The notes beneath the pieces are model-generated. The model was given only the letters and a program-made list of their open reading frames with translations. It did no database searches and had not been told where the DNA came from. This document shows positions 27,482-34,982 of a stretch of DNA of 50,661 nucleotides, one piece after another. Numbering within the stretch: position 1 is the stretch's first letter; each line of letters begins with the position of its first letter. Origin of the DNA: Eubacterium coprostanoligenes (GTDB taxonomy: Bacteria > Bacillota > Clostridia > Oscillospirales > Acutalibacteraceae); contig NZ_FUWW01000014.1 of the NCBI RefSeq assembly GCF_900167205.1, positions 1 to 50,661 on the forward strand, in the 5' to 3' direction. The position numbers were made by a program, and so were the translations under genes.

Positions 27482-28650
27482 TGAACAATGAACAAAACTG
27501 TATGCTCACCTGTTTGAGAGCATATTTCAACAACGAAAAGCCAAATACGGAGCTGACTGCCGATTGGGACAAACTGTATTCCCTCTCTATGGCTCATAAT
27601 TTAGCCCCTATTGTCTTTTCTGTGATTAAAGATAACTATTCCTTAAAAGAGAATAAAACGGCTTACGAGGGATTTAAAGACGCCTTTTATGATGCGATTG
27701 TCAACTACGATATGCAAAAAACACTTATCAATGAAATTGACAGCCTGCTGACGGCAAACGAAATTGAACACATCTTTTTCAAAGGCGCTCAACTAAAAGA
27801 ATACTTCCCCGCTCCCGAACTTCGACTTATGAGCGACATTGATGTGCTGATTAGGCTTGATGACAGACCAAAAGCAAAACAGCTTTTTGTTGACAACGGC
27901 TTTGAGCTGACAGAGGACAACGGTCCTGTTTATAACTACCGCAAGAACAATGTCACCCTTGAGTGCCACACAAAGATTGTCAGCGGTAAGGTTGGCAACG
28001 CAGACGCTGAAACCTACTTTGAAGATGCAATCAATCACGCAAGTTTTGACGGATTTTGCGGAACGCTCAACAACGAATACAACCTGATGTATCTGCTGAC
28101 CCATATTGCACATCATTTTTGGTTTTACGGTGCCGGGGTGAAGATGATACTCGACCTGGCTGTGTTCATAAAACATTTTTCGCCCGACCTTGACGGCGTT
28201 GTTGAAAAAATGGACGACCTGAACCTGAAACGGTTTTCGCAGATCATTTTTTCGGTTTGCTGTGATTGGTTCGGTGTTGGCAAAAAATATACCGATGATA
28301 CCGTCAGCACAAAAGAATTTTTGCTCGGTTACGGTGCATTCGGCAATATAAACCGCAACAAGGCAGTTGTGGTTAAGCGTAAGGCGATTGAGGACGGTCA
28401 CGACAGCAGTTTTATGACAAAGCTGACGCTTCTCTTTCCGTCATACAAAAAAATGAAAAACATTCCGTATGTCAAATTTATTGACGGCAGACCGTATCTG
28501 CTCCCGTTCGGATGGGTATACAGAATTATATATAACCTAAAAAACAAAAAAGACTTCATAAAAGAAGCAACCTCCAACCTTGACGGTGATGAAACAAGGC
28601 AGGAGGCAGAAAAAGAAATTTATTATTTTGAGGAGATAGGATTGTTATGA
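27481..28650 (+). CDS. Nucleotidyltransferase-fold family protein (NTP_transf_5-like)
   Basis: 389 aa. FFKGAQLKEYFPAPELRLMS then DIDVLI (residues 101-124) is the metal-binding acidic motif of the putative nucleotidyltransferase family found in polysaccharide loci. Further conserved parts are LECHTKI near 161 and YLLTHIAHHFWFYGAGVKMI near 201. The reaction is unknown; the fold suggests transfer of a nucleotide or a related group to a surface molecule. Start: ATG at 27481 overlapping the preceding stop; a TTG one codon upstream is also in frame. The stop overlaps the next gene by 4 bp (ATGA). Confidence 0.7.
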   Translation: MNNEQNCMLTCLRAYFNNEKPNTELTADWDKLYSLSMAHNLAPIVFSVIKDNYSLKENKTAYEGFKDAFYDAIVNYDMQKTLINEIDSLLTANEIEHIFFKGAQLKEYFPAPELRLMSDIDVLIRLDDRPKAKQLFVDNGFELTEDNGPVYNYRKNNVTLECHTKIVSGKVGNADAETYFEDAINHASFDGFCGTLNNEYNLMYLLTHIAHHFWFYGAGVKMILDLAVFIKHFSPDLDGVVEKMDDLNLKRFSQIIFSVCCDWFGVGKKYTDDTVSTKEFLLGYGAFGNINRNKAVVVKRKAIEDGHDSSFMTKLTLLFPSYKKMKNIPYVKFIDGRPYLLPFGWVYRIIYNLKNKKDFIKEATSNLDGDETRQEAEKEIYYFEEIGLL

Positions 28651-30362
28651 TTTTCCTTATTATTTTGATTGTACTGCTTGCTGTGGCAGTTGTTGGATTT
28701 TTCACTTGGTTTTTCTCAACCAAGGCAGACGGAAACTGTCCGCTCTGTGCCTTGAAGGCTTTTCCGCCGTCAAAGGTGACTATTGATTACAAAAAAGACG
28801 AGGACTACCACGGCGGAAGCAAAACACCGATTATGGGTTGGTCAAGCTGGAACACCTTGCGTAACCACATTGATGAGGACACTATCCTCAATATGGGCAA
28901 GGCGATGGTGGACACAGGTCTTGCAGACGCAGGATACAAATACATCAACATTGACGACTGCTGGCAAAGTTCTATGAGAGATGAAAACGGAATGCTTCAG
29001 GGCGACCTTGAAACTTTCCCGAGCGGTATGGCAGAACTCGGCAGAAAAATCAATCATCTTGGTCTTAAGATGGGTCTTTACACATCAAACGGAACACTCA
29101 CTTGCGAGGACTTGCCTGCTTCTCTCGGCAACGAGGAAATTGACGCAAAGACTTTTGCATCTTGGGGTGCAGAATTCTTCAAATACGACTTTTGTCACCA
29201 CGAATACATCAGCGGTAAAACTCCGATTATCGAATATATAGGCATTAGCCGTAAAGGCGAAAGAGAGTCAATCAAGCTTACTCCCGACCGTGCAAAGTAT
29301 TTTGGAAGAGCAAAGAAAATCACAGTCAAGGAACTTCCTACAAAAAAGGGTATTGCTTTCTTGAACCACGGTGCAGGCAAGGCACAATTCAAGGTTGACA
29401 TTTCTCAAAGCGGAGAATATGTTTTCACCATTCATTTCAAAAAACTTGCAAGCAAAAAAGAAACCTATCTTCAAATTGATGTCAACGGCAACATCAACGA
29501 AGTGTTCTTCCCGCCAAGTGTGGCATTCACTCCCGATGCAAGACTTCAAACAGTCATCAAACTTTCGGCAGGCGAAAACATCATTACACTTCAAAACCCT
29601 GTTGTCACCCGTGCCGATTCATCATATATTCAGTACAGACGAATGGGCAAGGCACTTGAAGATGCCTCTCACGCTTGGTCAATGTATTCGGGCGAACCTC
29701 AAAGACCAATCACATATTCAATCTGTGAATGGGGAACAAACCGCCCTTGGGCTTGGGGTGCAAAGGCAGGCAATATGTGGCGCACGACCCACGATATTAT
29801 GCCAAAATGGTTCAGCATTGTTTGGATATACAACCGTACCGTCAATATGTACAAAAGTGCTTCTCCGGGGCATATAAACGACCCTGATATGCTTGAAGTC
29901 GGCAACGGCAAGCTCACTATTGAGGAGAACCGTGCTCACTTTACACTTTGGTGTATGATGGCTGCTCCGCTTGTTTTGGGTAATGATTTGAGAGAACTCC
30001 AAAACGGCTCAAAGAAAAGCGATGCAATCCTCAAGATTGTTACAAACGAAAATCTTATCAGAGTTGACCAAGACTCACTTGTAAAACCTGCAAAGCGTAT
30101 CGCAAGAAAAGGCACTATTGACATTCTTGCAAGACCGCTTTCAAACGGCGACATTGCTCTCTGCTTCTTCAATATGGGCAGAAGCAAAAAGGAAATTGAG
30201 TTTGACCTCGCTTCACTTAAGGATGAAAAATATCTCAACATTTCTCGCATCGGCAAGGCTCAAATCAAGAACCTTTGGAGCGAAGAAATCTTCCACTCCG
30301 ATACAATCAAAACTTCTGTTGCATCTCACGATGTAAAGGTTTTCAGAATTTCAAATCTCTAA
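28647..30362 (+). CDS. Membrane-anchored GH27 alpha-galactosidase-type glycoside hydrolase with inserted domain
   Basis: 571 aa. Residues 1-24 form a single membrane helix, followed by CPLC, so the enzyme is probably anchored with its catalytic part outside. GH27 motifs: PIMGWSSWNTL (61-71), NIDDCWQ (101-107), GLKMGLYTS (139-147), FFKYDFC (178-184, nucleophile D181), SICEWGTNRPW (358-368), and HINDPDMLEVGN (409-420, acid/base Asp in NDPDML). APLVLGNDLR follows at 440. GH27 enzymes release terminal alpha-galactose or N-acetyl-alpha-galactosamine. Residues 200-335 are an extra beta-rich domain (GKAQFKVDISQSGEYVFTIH, YLQIDVNG) with the look of a CBM35/CBM6-type carbohydrate-binding module placed inside the barrel just after the nucleophile strand. 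Last gene of the operon. Confidence 0.85.
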   Translation: MIFLIILIVLLAVAVVGFFTWFFSTKADGNCPLCALKAFPPSKVTIDYKKDEDYHGGSKTPIMGWSSWNTLRNHIDEDTILNMGKAMVDTGLADAGYKYINIDDCWQSSMRDENGMLQGDLETFPSGMAELGRKINHLGLKMGLYTSNGTLTCEDLPASLGNEEIDAKTFASWGAEFFKYDFCHHEYISGKTPIIEYIGISRKGERESIKLTPDRAKYFGRAKKITVKELPTKKGIAFLNHGAGKAQFKVDISQSGEYVFTIHFKKLASKKETYLQIDVNGNINEVFFPPSVAFTPDARLQTVIKLSAGENIITLQNPVVTRADSSYIQYRRMGKALEDASHAWSMYSGEPQRPITYSICEWGTNRPWAWGAKAGNMWRTTHDIMPKWFSIVWIYNRTVNMYKSASPGHINDPDMLEVGNGKLTIEENRAHFTLWCMMAAPLVLGNDLRELQNGSKKSDAILKIVTNENLIRVDQDSLVKPAKRIARKGTIDILARPLSNGDIALCFFNMGRSKKEIEFDLASLKDEKYLNISRIGKAQIKNLWSEEIFHSDTIKTSVASHDVKVFRISNL

Positions 30363-30388
30363 AAAAAGGCAAATATCAAACCTAACAG

Positions 30389-30447
30389 CCTCCCCTTATT
30401 TGATAAGGGGAGGTGGATTTTTGCATAGCAAAAAGACAGTGGGGTTT
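30389..30447 (+). repeat. Dispersed double-hairpin repeat R3, copy 2
   Basis: Hairpin CCTCCCCTTAT/ATAAGGGGAGG, then GTGG, hairpin TTTTTGCATAGCAAAAA, then GACAGTGGGGTTT. Same layout as 108-161 with a different second stem. Confidence 0.75.
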
Positions 30448-30465
30448 AACAAATATTTTGCATAG

Positions 30466-30502
30466 AAAAAGCGACCCTCGAGTCATTCGAGAGTCGCTTT
30501 TT
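30466..30502. terminator. Bidirectional terminator between convergent genes
   Basis: AAAAAGCGAC and its complement GTCGCTTTTT close an inner CTCGA/TCGAG stem. It lies between the GH27 gene and the leftward membrane gene. A second palindrome, GTGCTTGTAACAAGCAC, follows at 30504-30520. Confidence 0.85.
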
Positions 30503-30578
30503 CGTGCTTGTAACAAGCACTTGGAGTAAATTTATATAAAATCTAAAAGGGGCTATATTAAAAGGTTGATGAAATTAA

Positions 30579-31466
30579 TCATACAACCTTGGTTGCGGTG
30601 TTAATCTCTTTTGCATTTTTCAACTCTGTGATTTTGCCTTGAGTGATAACCATGCAATCAGGAGAGTCGATGTTCAGCTCTGACGGGTTGTAATCATCAG
30701 GAACGCTGTTCTTAACCATTGCACCTTTGATCATAAAGAATGCAATATCACGACTTATTCCGGCATAATCAACATCCAAAATCTTTGATGTGATATGCTT
30801 TGAAAAGAAATTTACGAGTGGTCCCATCATAAAGGCTGTAATAATTGTGCCAATGCCGATGTTCTTTACACTCGAAACATCGCCCTTGAGGAGCGAGGTC
30901 AAACCTCCGCTCACTACAAGACCTATTATAATCACGGCAATATCCGTCATAACTCGTAGCCATTTGTAATGTATAGGAGTAAATTGGCTGAGCATAAAGC
31001 TAATCGAGTCATACGGACCAACGCCGATGTTTGAAACAAAAAACAGAGAGCAGGAAAAGCACAGAACAATTATGCCTGCCGCAAGTAGACAGATGCGAAC
31101 CGCAATATTATCGCTTATATGAGGAGAAATAAGACCGCTGAAAAATTCGCAACAATAGCCGACGCCAACCATATTTATCACCGTGCCTACGCCGATCAGT
31201 CCTCTGTGAGCAACTATCACGACAAAAACGATGATTACGGCATTGACAATCAGCTGAAATGTTCCGTAGCCGATTCCCAAGGTGGAGGAAATATTCATGT
31301 TCATTGATGTAAAGGGGTCAACACCAAATCCGGAAACATTGAAAAGTGCAATTCCAAAGCCCATAACGATAATTGAAATTACCGTAAAGATAATTCGCTT
31401 AAACATATTATGCTGAACGAACATATCTTTAATGTAGCCATATGCTTCCTTTTCAAATTTCTTCAT
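30579..31466 (-). CDS. YczE/YitT-type integral membrane protein
   Basis: 295 aa with at least five membrane helices in residues 23-220. The motifs GIALFNVSGFGVDPF (38-52) and SLFFVSNIGVGPYDSISFML (140-159) are internal repeats seen in COG2364 (YczE) and YitT-family proteins, whose function is unsettled. The C-terminal 75 residues are soluble and include DYAGISRDIAFFMIKGAMVK and IDSPDCMVITQGKI, like the cytoplasmic domain of YitT (DUF2179-type), which may bind a small ligand. Monocistronic by position: promoter upstream, bidirectional terminator downstream. Start: ATG behind a weak GAGG. Confidence 0.75.
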   Translation of the reverse strand: MKKFEKEAYGYIKDMFVQHNMFKRIIFTVISIIVMGFGIALFNVSGFGVDPFTSMNMNISSTLGIGYGTFQLIVNAVIIVFVVIVAHRGLIGVGTVINMVGVGYCCEFFSGLISPHISDNIAVRICLLAAGIIVLCFSCSLFFVSNIGVGPYDSISFMLSQFTPIHYKWLRVMTDIAVIIIGLVVSGGLTSLLKGDVSSVKNIGIGTIITAFMMGPLVNFFSKHITSKILDVDYAGISRDIAFFMIKGAMVKNSVPDDYNPSELNIDSPDCMVITQGKITELKNAKEINTATKVV

Positions 31467-31530
31467 AGAATACGCCTCGTAATCTTGACAAATCCAGTCA
31501 TTTGCCCAACTTTCCTCTCTCTTGCACCCT

Positions 31531-31558
31531 ATTATAGTACCCTTTTCAAAAAATGCAA
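31531..31558 (-). promoter_or_regulatory. SigmaA-type promoter for the YczE/YitT-like gene
   Basis: Minus strand TTGCAT (31558-31553), 16 bp, TATAAT (31536-31531). The start would fall about 60 bp before the coding region. Confidence 0.65.
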
Positions 31559-31616
31559 GGGGATTTTATCATATTCTATGTGTTGGATAGTATACACAAA
31601 CTTAAATCAAGATTTT

Positions 31617-31634
31617 TGTGCAACTTGCACAAGA
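31617..31634 (-). terminator. Hairpin directly after spoVT
   Basis: Minus strand TTGTGCAAGTTGCACAA followed by AAATCTTG. The stem is strong but the U-tract is poor, so termination is probable rather than sure. Confidence 0.5.
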
Positions 31635-32171
31635 CTATTCCATCTGTTTGCCAAGAAAAGAAGCTGCCACCTGCACAAGTTTAATGTCCGCTTCACTTGG
31701 CAATGTTCGATTTTCATCATCAAAAACAGCCACGGCACCGCTCACATCCCCACCGTAAATTATAGGATAAACAATCTGTGCACGGCGGTCAAAGCCCTCA
31801 ATGGCGTTCATAGACGGCACCTTGTCGGTCTTGATGTGGATTTGACGGTTTTCCATAAGCTCCTCAAGACTTTTGCTCACTCTGCGCTCAAGCACTTCCC
31901 TTTTGCTGATGCCCGACACAGCAATCACATGGTCATTATCCGTGATGACAACAGGCATCCCTGCGTCCTTGTGCAAAACTTCCGCATACTGCCCCGCAAA
32001 GTTGGACAACTCCCCAATCGGCGAATACTTTTTAAAAATAACTTCCCCCTCGCTGTCCGTATAAATCTCCAGCGGGTCACCCTCTTTGATTCTGAACGAA
32101 CGGCGAATTTCCTTTGGGATGACAATCCTGCCCAAATCGTCAATTCTTCTGACAATACCTGTTGCTTTCAT
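31635..32171 (-). CDS. spoVT: Stage V sporulation protein T (AbrB-family regulator)
   Basis: 178 aa, the family's normal length. Residues 1-50 are an AbrB/SpoVT DNA-binding domain (MKATGIVRRIDDLGRIVIP, KEIRRSFRIKEGDPLEIYTD). Residues 55-178 are the GAF-like ligand domain (VLHKDAGMPVVITDNDHVIA, AQIVYPIIYGGDVSGAVAVF). In Bacillus SpoVT tunes the forespore sigma-G regulon, so its presence marks the organism as a spore former or recent descendant of one. Start: ATG after GGAGAGGTAAAA. No clear sigma-G promoter could be recognised upstream. It sits between the membrane gene and the L20 operon, all leftward. Confidence 0.95.
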   Translation of the reverse strand: MKATGIVRRIDDLGRIVIPKEIRRSFRIKEGDPLEIYTDSEGEVIFKKYSPIGELSNFAGQYAEVLHKDAGMPVVITDNDHVIAVSGISKREVLERRVSKSLEELMENRQIHIKTDKVPSMNAIEGFDRRAQIVYPIIYGGDVSGAVAVFDDENRTLPSEADIKLVQVAASFLGKQME

Positions 32172-32282
32172 TTTTACCTCTCCAATTCATTTTCATTTGT
32201 TACTGTAATATTTTGCTCAACGAATCGGAATTAATACCAATTTTTTTGAAATGCAACAACTTGAAAATCATCAAAATTATAA

Positions 32283-32308
32283 AAAGCATCCGTGATTACG
32301 GATGCTTT
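32283..32308 (-). terminator. Intrinsic terminator of the infC-rpmI-rplT operon
   Basis: AAAGCATCCGT, loop of 4, ACGGATGCTTT; on the minus strand followed by TTATAATTTT. It starts 17 bp after the rplT stop. Confidence 0.85.
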
Positions 32309-32324
32309 GTTTAATCTTTATAGA

Positions 32325-32678
32325 TTAGAGTGCTGCCTTTGCTGCTTCAACGAGTGTTGCGAAGCCTGCAGGGTCTGCGATTGCGATCTCTGAGAGCATC
32401 TTTCTGTTGAGGTCGATGCCTGCCTTCTTAAGACCGTTCATAAATGTTGAATAGTTCATACCATTCATCTTTGCTGCTGCAGAGATACGAGTGATCCAAA
32501 TTCTTCTGAAATCTCTCTTCTTCTGCTTTCTGCCGATATATGCATACTGACCGCTCTTCATTACTGCTTGTTTAGCAGTTTTGAACAAGGTGTGCTTTGA
32601 TCCATAGTAGCCCTTAGCTGCTTTTAATACTTTCTTTCTTCTTTTGCGAGTCGCCATAGCGCCTTTAATTCTAGCCAT
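32325..32678 (-). CDS. rplT: 50S ribosomal protein L20
   Basis: 117 aa, full length for bL20. Family signatures: [19 protein letters not shown] at the start, [40 protein letters not shown], and [21 protein letters not shown]20 helps assemble the 50S subunit and in Firmicutes represses its own operon through the infC leader. Start: ATG with ACGGAGGTAATTAACA. Last gene of the operon. Confidence 0.98.
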   Translation of the reverse strand: MARIKGAMATRKRRKKVLKAAKGYYGSKHTLFKTAKQAVMKSGQYAYIGRKQKKRDFRRIWITRISAAAKMNGMNYSTFMNGLKKAGIDLNRKMLSEIAIADPAGFATLVEAAKAAL

Positions 32679-32712
32679 TGTTAATTACCTCCGTAAGTTT
32701 TAATCGTTCTTC

Positions 32713-32910
32713 TTATTTATAAGGAACAAGTCTCTTGCATTGCTTCTGATTGGTTACATCTGCAACTGCAGTCTTGCGAAGATTTCTCTTGCGCTTTGTT
32801 GTCTTTTTAGTAAGAATGTGTGAAGTGTAAGCATGAGCTCTCTTTACCTTGCCGCTCTTTGTTGTCTTAAAACGCTTCTTTGCGCCACTGTGTGTCTTAA
32901 TTTTTGGCAT
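32713..32910 (-). CDS. rpmI: 50S ribosomal protein L35
   Basis: 65 aa, the normal length of bL35. [20 protein letters not shown] at the start and [20 protein letters not shown] in the middle are the family hallmarks. Start: ATG with GGAGGAAATAACT. It lies between infC and rplT in the conserved order. Confidence 0.98.
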   Translation of the reverse strand: MPKIKTHSGAKKRFKTTKSGKVKRAHAYTSHILTKKTTKRKRNLRKTAVADVTNQKQCKRLVPYK

Positions 32911-32934
32911 AGTTATTTCCTCCGTTAAAATTAA

Positions 32935-33450
32935 TTACTTTGTTTTTGGGGACATAAACATAAGAATTTGGCGTCCCTCAAGTTTTGGTTTTTTATCAAT
33001 ATTTGCTTCATCTACAAGCTGGTCTGCAAATCTTTGCATATTAGTTTCGCCAAGCTCCGGGTGAGCCATTTCTCTGCCACGAAGGCGGATAGACACCTTG
33101 AGCTTATCTCCCTTTGCAAGGAACTTGCGTGCTTGGTTGACCTTTGTATTGAAGTCACCTATGTCGATATTAAGCGAAAGTCTGATTTCCTTTGTTTCAA
33201 CAGTCTTTTGCTTTTTGCGATTTTCCTTTTCACGCTTGCTTTGCTCATAGCGATACTTTGAGTAGTCCATAATTTTTGCAACCGGCGGTTTAGCCATAGG
33301 AGCAATCTTTACAAGGTCAACGCCTCTTGCGTCTGCAAGTGCCTGTGCCTCTTTTGCGCTCATAATGCCCAATTGTTCGCCTGAATCAGAAATTACTCTT
33401 AATTCCTTATCTCTGATTTCGCCGTTAAGCTGTGGAGCATCTTTGCTGAT
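32935..33450 (-). CDS. infC: Translation initiation factor IF-3, apparent AUC start
   Basis: 171 aa if started at the ATC at 33450. IF-3 N domain: LNGEIRDKELRVIS, GEQLGIMSAKEAQALA, VKIAPMAKPPVAKIMDYSKY. C domain: KEIRLSLNIDIGDFNTKV, RGREMAHPELG, LEGRQILMFMSPK. IF-3 binds the 30S subunit and rejects wrong start codons. The perfect Shine-Dalgarno AAAGAGGTG ends 6 bp before ATC, which makes ATC the best start and matches the usual family N-terminus. The in-frame GTG is inside that Shine-Dalgarno and poorly placed. Non-AUG starts in infC (AUU in E. coli) allow IF-3 to limit its own synthesis; the same is inferred here. Confidence 0.9.
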   Translation of the reverse strand: MSKDAPQLNGEIRDKELRVISDSGEQLGIMSAKEAQALADARGVDLVKIAPMAKPPVAKIMDYSKYRYEQSKREKENRKKQKTVETKEIRLSLNIDIGDFNTKVNQARKFLAKGDKLKVSIRLRGREMAHPELGETNMQRFADQLVDEANIDKKPKLEGRQILMFMSPKTK

Positions 33451-33573
33451 AAAAAACACCTCTTTAAAAAAATAAATAAGTACAAACGCAAAACGCCTGT
33501 ACTCAATAATCTCAAAAATTATTGCCCTTTTCACTTCACGCTGAAGGGGAGAACATACGCTCTGCTTTGTTGT
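33451..33573 (-). promoter_or_regulatory. infC leader with attenuator hairpin (putative L20 leader)
   Basis: The leader runs about 120 nt from the promoter to infC. Just before the Shine-Dalgarno is a terminator-like hairpin, AGTACAGGCG..CGTTTGTACT (33503-33479), followed by T-rich TTATTTATTTTTTT. Further upstream GAGCGTATGTTCTCCCCTTC may form alternative pairings. Firmicutes infC operons are known to be attenuated by L20 binding such a leader; a covariance-model hit has not been tested here. Confidence 0.6.
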
Positions 33574-33579
33574 GCAAAT

Positions 33580-33608
33580 AATATACCATATTGAAAGCCG
33601 AATGTCAA
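33580..33608 (-). promoter_or_regulatory. Strong sigmaA promoter of the infC operon
   Basis: Minus strand TTGACA (33608-33603), 17 bp, TATATT (33585-33580). Confidence 0.85.
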
Positions 33609-33641
33609 GACTTTTTCTTTACAAATATTTTCGGCAGAAAA

Positions 33642-33671
33642 AACGCTGTAAACCAAAAGGCTCACAGCGTT
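33642..33671 (-). terminator. Terminator after the small proline-rich membrane protein gene
   Basis: AACGCTGT and ACAGCGTT arms with a 14-nt loop that can pair further; on the minus strand it ends in TTTTTTCT. Confidence 0.75.
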
Positions 33672-33677
33672 CTGTTT

Positions 33678-34031
33678 TTACAACAATGCCACCATTAAAT
33701 CGCTGAGATAGTTCACACCCAGACTTGTTGTCGTTAATGCAACAATCACAGCAACATATGCTACAGCAACCATAATGATTTGTGCCCAAATGAAGTTCTT
33801 TTTGTTTTTGTTTGTATTTGGACTGACAAGCCAAACAATCCAGCAAATAATGTTTACAACAGGAATTGCCGAAAGAATAAACATAAGGATATATGAGCCG
33901 ATACTCATAACCTCTGTTGTCGGGTCATACGGCTGTTGATATATCGGTTGCTGATATTGCGGTTGATACGGCGGTTGGTTTGGATTCGGATTTTGATTAG
34001 GTTGATAATATTGGTTATTATAATCCTCCAT
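33678..34031 (-). CDS. Small Pro/Gln/Asn-rich two-helix membrane protein
   Basis: 117 aa. Residues 1-38 are a low-complexity cytoplasmic-type tail with repeated PYQPQYQQP-like units. Two membrane helices follow: SYILMFILSAIPVVNIICWI (46-65) and IIMVAVAYVAVIVAL (85-99). Between them is a short basic loop, NTNKNKKN. The layout resembles small clostridial membrane proteins with a YxxP-rich N-terminus; function unknown. Start: ATG with CAGGAGGGATAA. It begins 33 bp after iolE on the same strand and may be carried on that transcript; a terminator follows it. Confidence 0.75.
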   Translation of the reverse strand: MEDYNNQYYQPNQNPNPNQPPYQPQYQQPIYQQPYDPTTEVMSIGSYILMFILSAIPVVNIICWIVWLVSPNTNKNKKNFIWAQIIMVAVAYVAVIVALTTTSLGVNYLSDLMVALL

Positions 34032-34063
34032 ATTTATCCCTCCTGTTCAATTATTCAAGAGAA

Positions 34064-34963
34064 TTACAGTCCTGTGTTTTCTGCAATATATTTGCGAGCC
34101 TTGACGGCATATTCAAACGGATTTGCTTTTGCCGGGTCTTGCTCTGCTTCAACAACAACCCAACCCTCATAATCAGCTTCCTCTAAAATGTCGAATATCG
34201 GCTTGAAATCCACATCTCCGTCGCCAGGAACAGTGAACACACCTGCTCTGACTGCATCAAGGAATGACATATGCTTTGGCACAACTTCGTTGTTATATAC
34301 ATCAAGACGAACATCTTTGAGGTGAACATGCTTGATTCGGTCAACATACTTTTTAAGCACAGGAACAGGGTCGATACCTGCAAATGTGAGGTGACCGCTG
34401 TCAAAAAGAAGATACACAAGTTCAGGGTCGGTAAGTTCCATAAGTTTGTCGATTTCTTCAACGGTTTGAACACCTGTGCCCATATGGTGATGCACGGTGA
34501 AATACATGCCCTTGCTTCGTGCGTATTCGCCCATTTCGTTGAAGCCTTTGGCAACAATTGCCCATTCTTCATCGGTATAATACGGTTTTTCGTCAAGGAT
34601 TGATTTTGTCAAATCGCCCTGAATCGAATTGCCCTGCTCCGATGCACCGATAACCTTTGCGCCGAGCTTATGGAGTTTGTCGCAATGAGCCTTGAATGCC
34701 TCGATAGTTTCCTCATAAGGCTTTGAGGTGAGATATGACGAGAACCACGCATTGCAAATTTGAAGTCCTCTGATGTCAAGATAAGGCTTCAAAACATCAG
34801 GGTCTGACGGATATTTGTTTCCGATTTCGCTACCCTTAAAGCCTGCAAGTGCCATTTCGGAAATGCACTGTTCAAAAGTGTTTTCCGCTCCCAAATCAGG
34901 CATATCATCATTGGTCCAACCAATCGGGGCAATCGCCAATTTTACTTTGTTAGGATTAAGCAT
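34064..34963 (-). CDS. iolE: Inosose dehydratase (IolE)
   Basis: 299 aa from the ATG at 34963, which follows AAAAGGAGAACATAAG; longer frames run into iolD. TIM-barrel sugar isomerase/endonuclease IV-like fold of the IolE family: [18 protein letters not shown] at the start, [44 protein letters not shown] and [10 protein letters not shown]. The enzyme dehydrates scyllo-inosose (2-keto-myo-inositol) to a trihydroxycyclohexanedione, which IolD then opens. It lies 19 bp after iolD in the order iolG-iolD-iolE. The conserved Glu/His metal ligands (EIGNKYP, FDSGH, HLKD, VEAEQD) are present. Confidence 0.92.
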   Translation of the reverse strand: MLNPNKVKLAIAPIGWTNDDMPDLGAENTFEQCISEMALAGFKGSEIGNKYPSDPDVLKPYLDIRGLQICNAWFSSYLTSKPYEETIEAFKAHCDKLHKLGAKVIGASEQGNSIQGDLTKSILDEKPYYTDEEWAIVAKGFNEMGEYARSKGMYFTVHHHMGTGVQTVEEIDKLMELTDPELVYLLFDSGHLTFAGIDPVPVLKKYVDRIKHVHLKDVRLDVYNNEVVPKHMSFLDAVRAGVFTVPGDGDVDFKPIFDILEEADYEGWVVVEAEQDPAKANPFEYAVKARKYIAENTGL

Positions 34964-34982
34964 CTTATGTTCTCCTTTTATG

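Noticed and set aside
27793-28401. 202-codon minus-strand frame
   Set aside because: It lies wholly within the nucleotidyltransferase gene and has no recognisable domain; a coding shadow.
31410-32234. 274-codon open frame on the plus strand opposite spoVT
   Set aside because: It is antisense to a highly conserved gene, has no ribosome-binding site and a low-complexity composition. It is a shadow.
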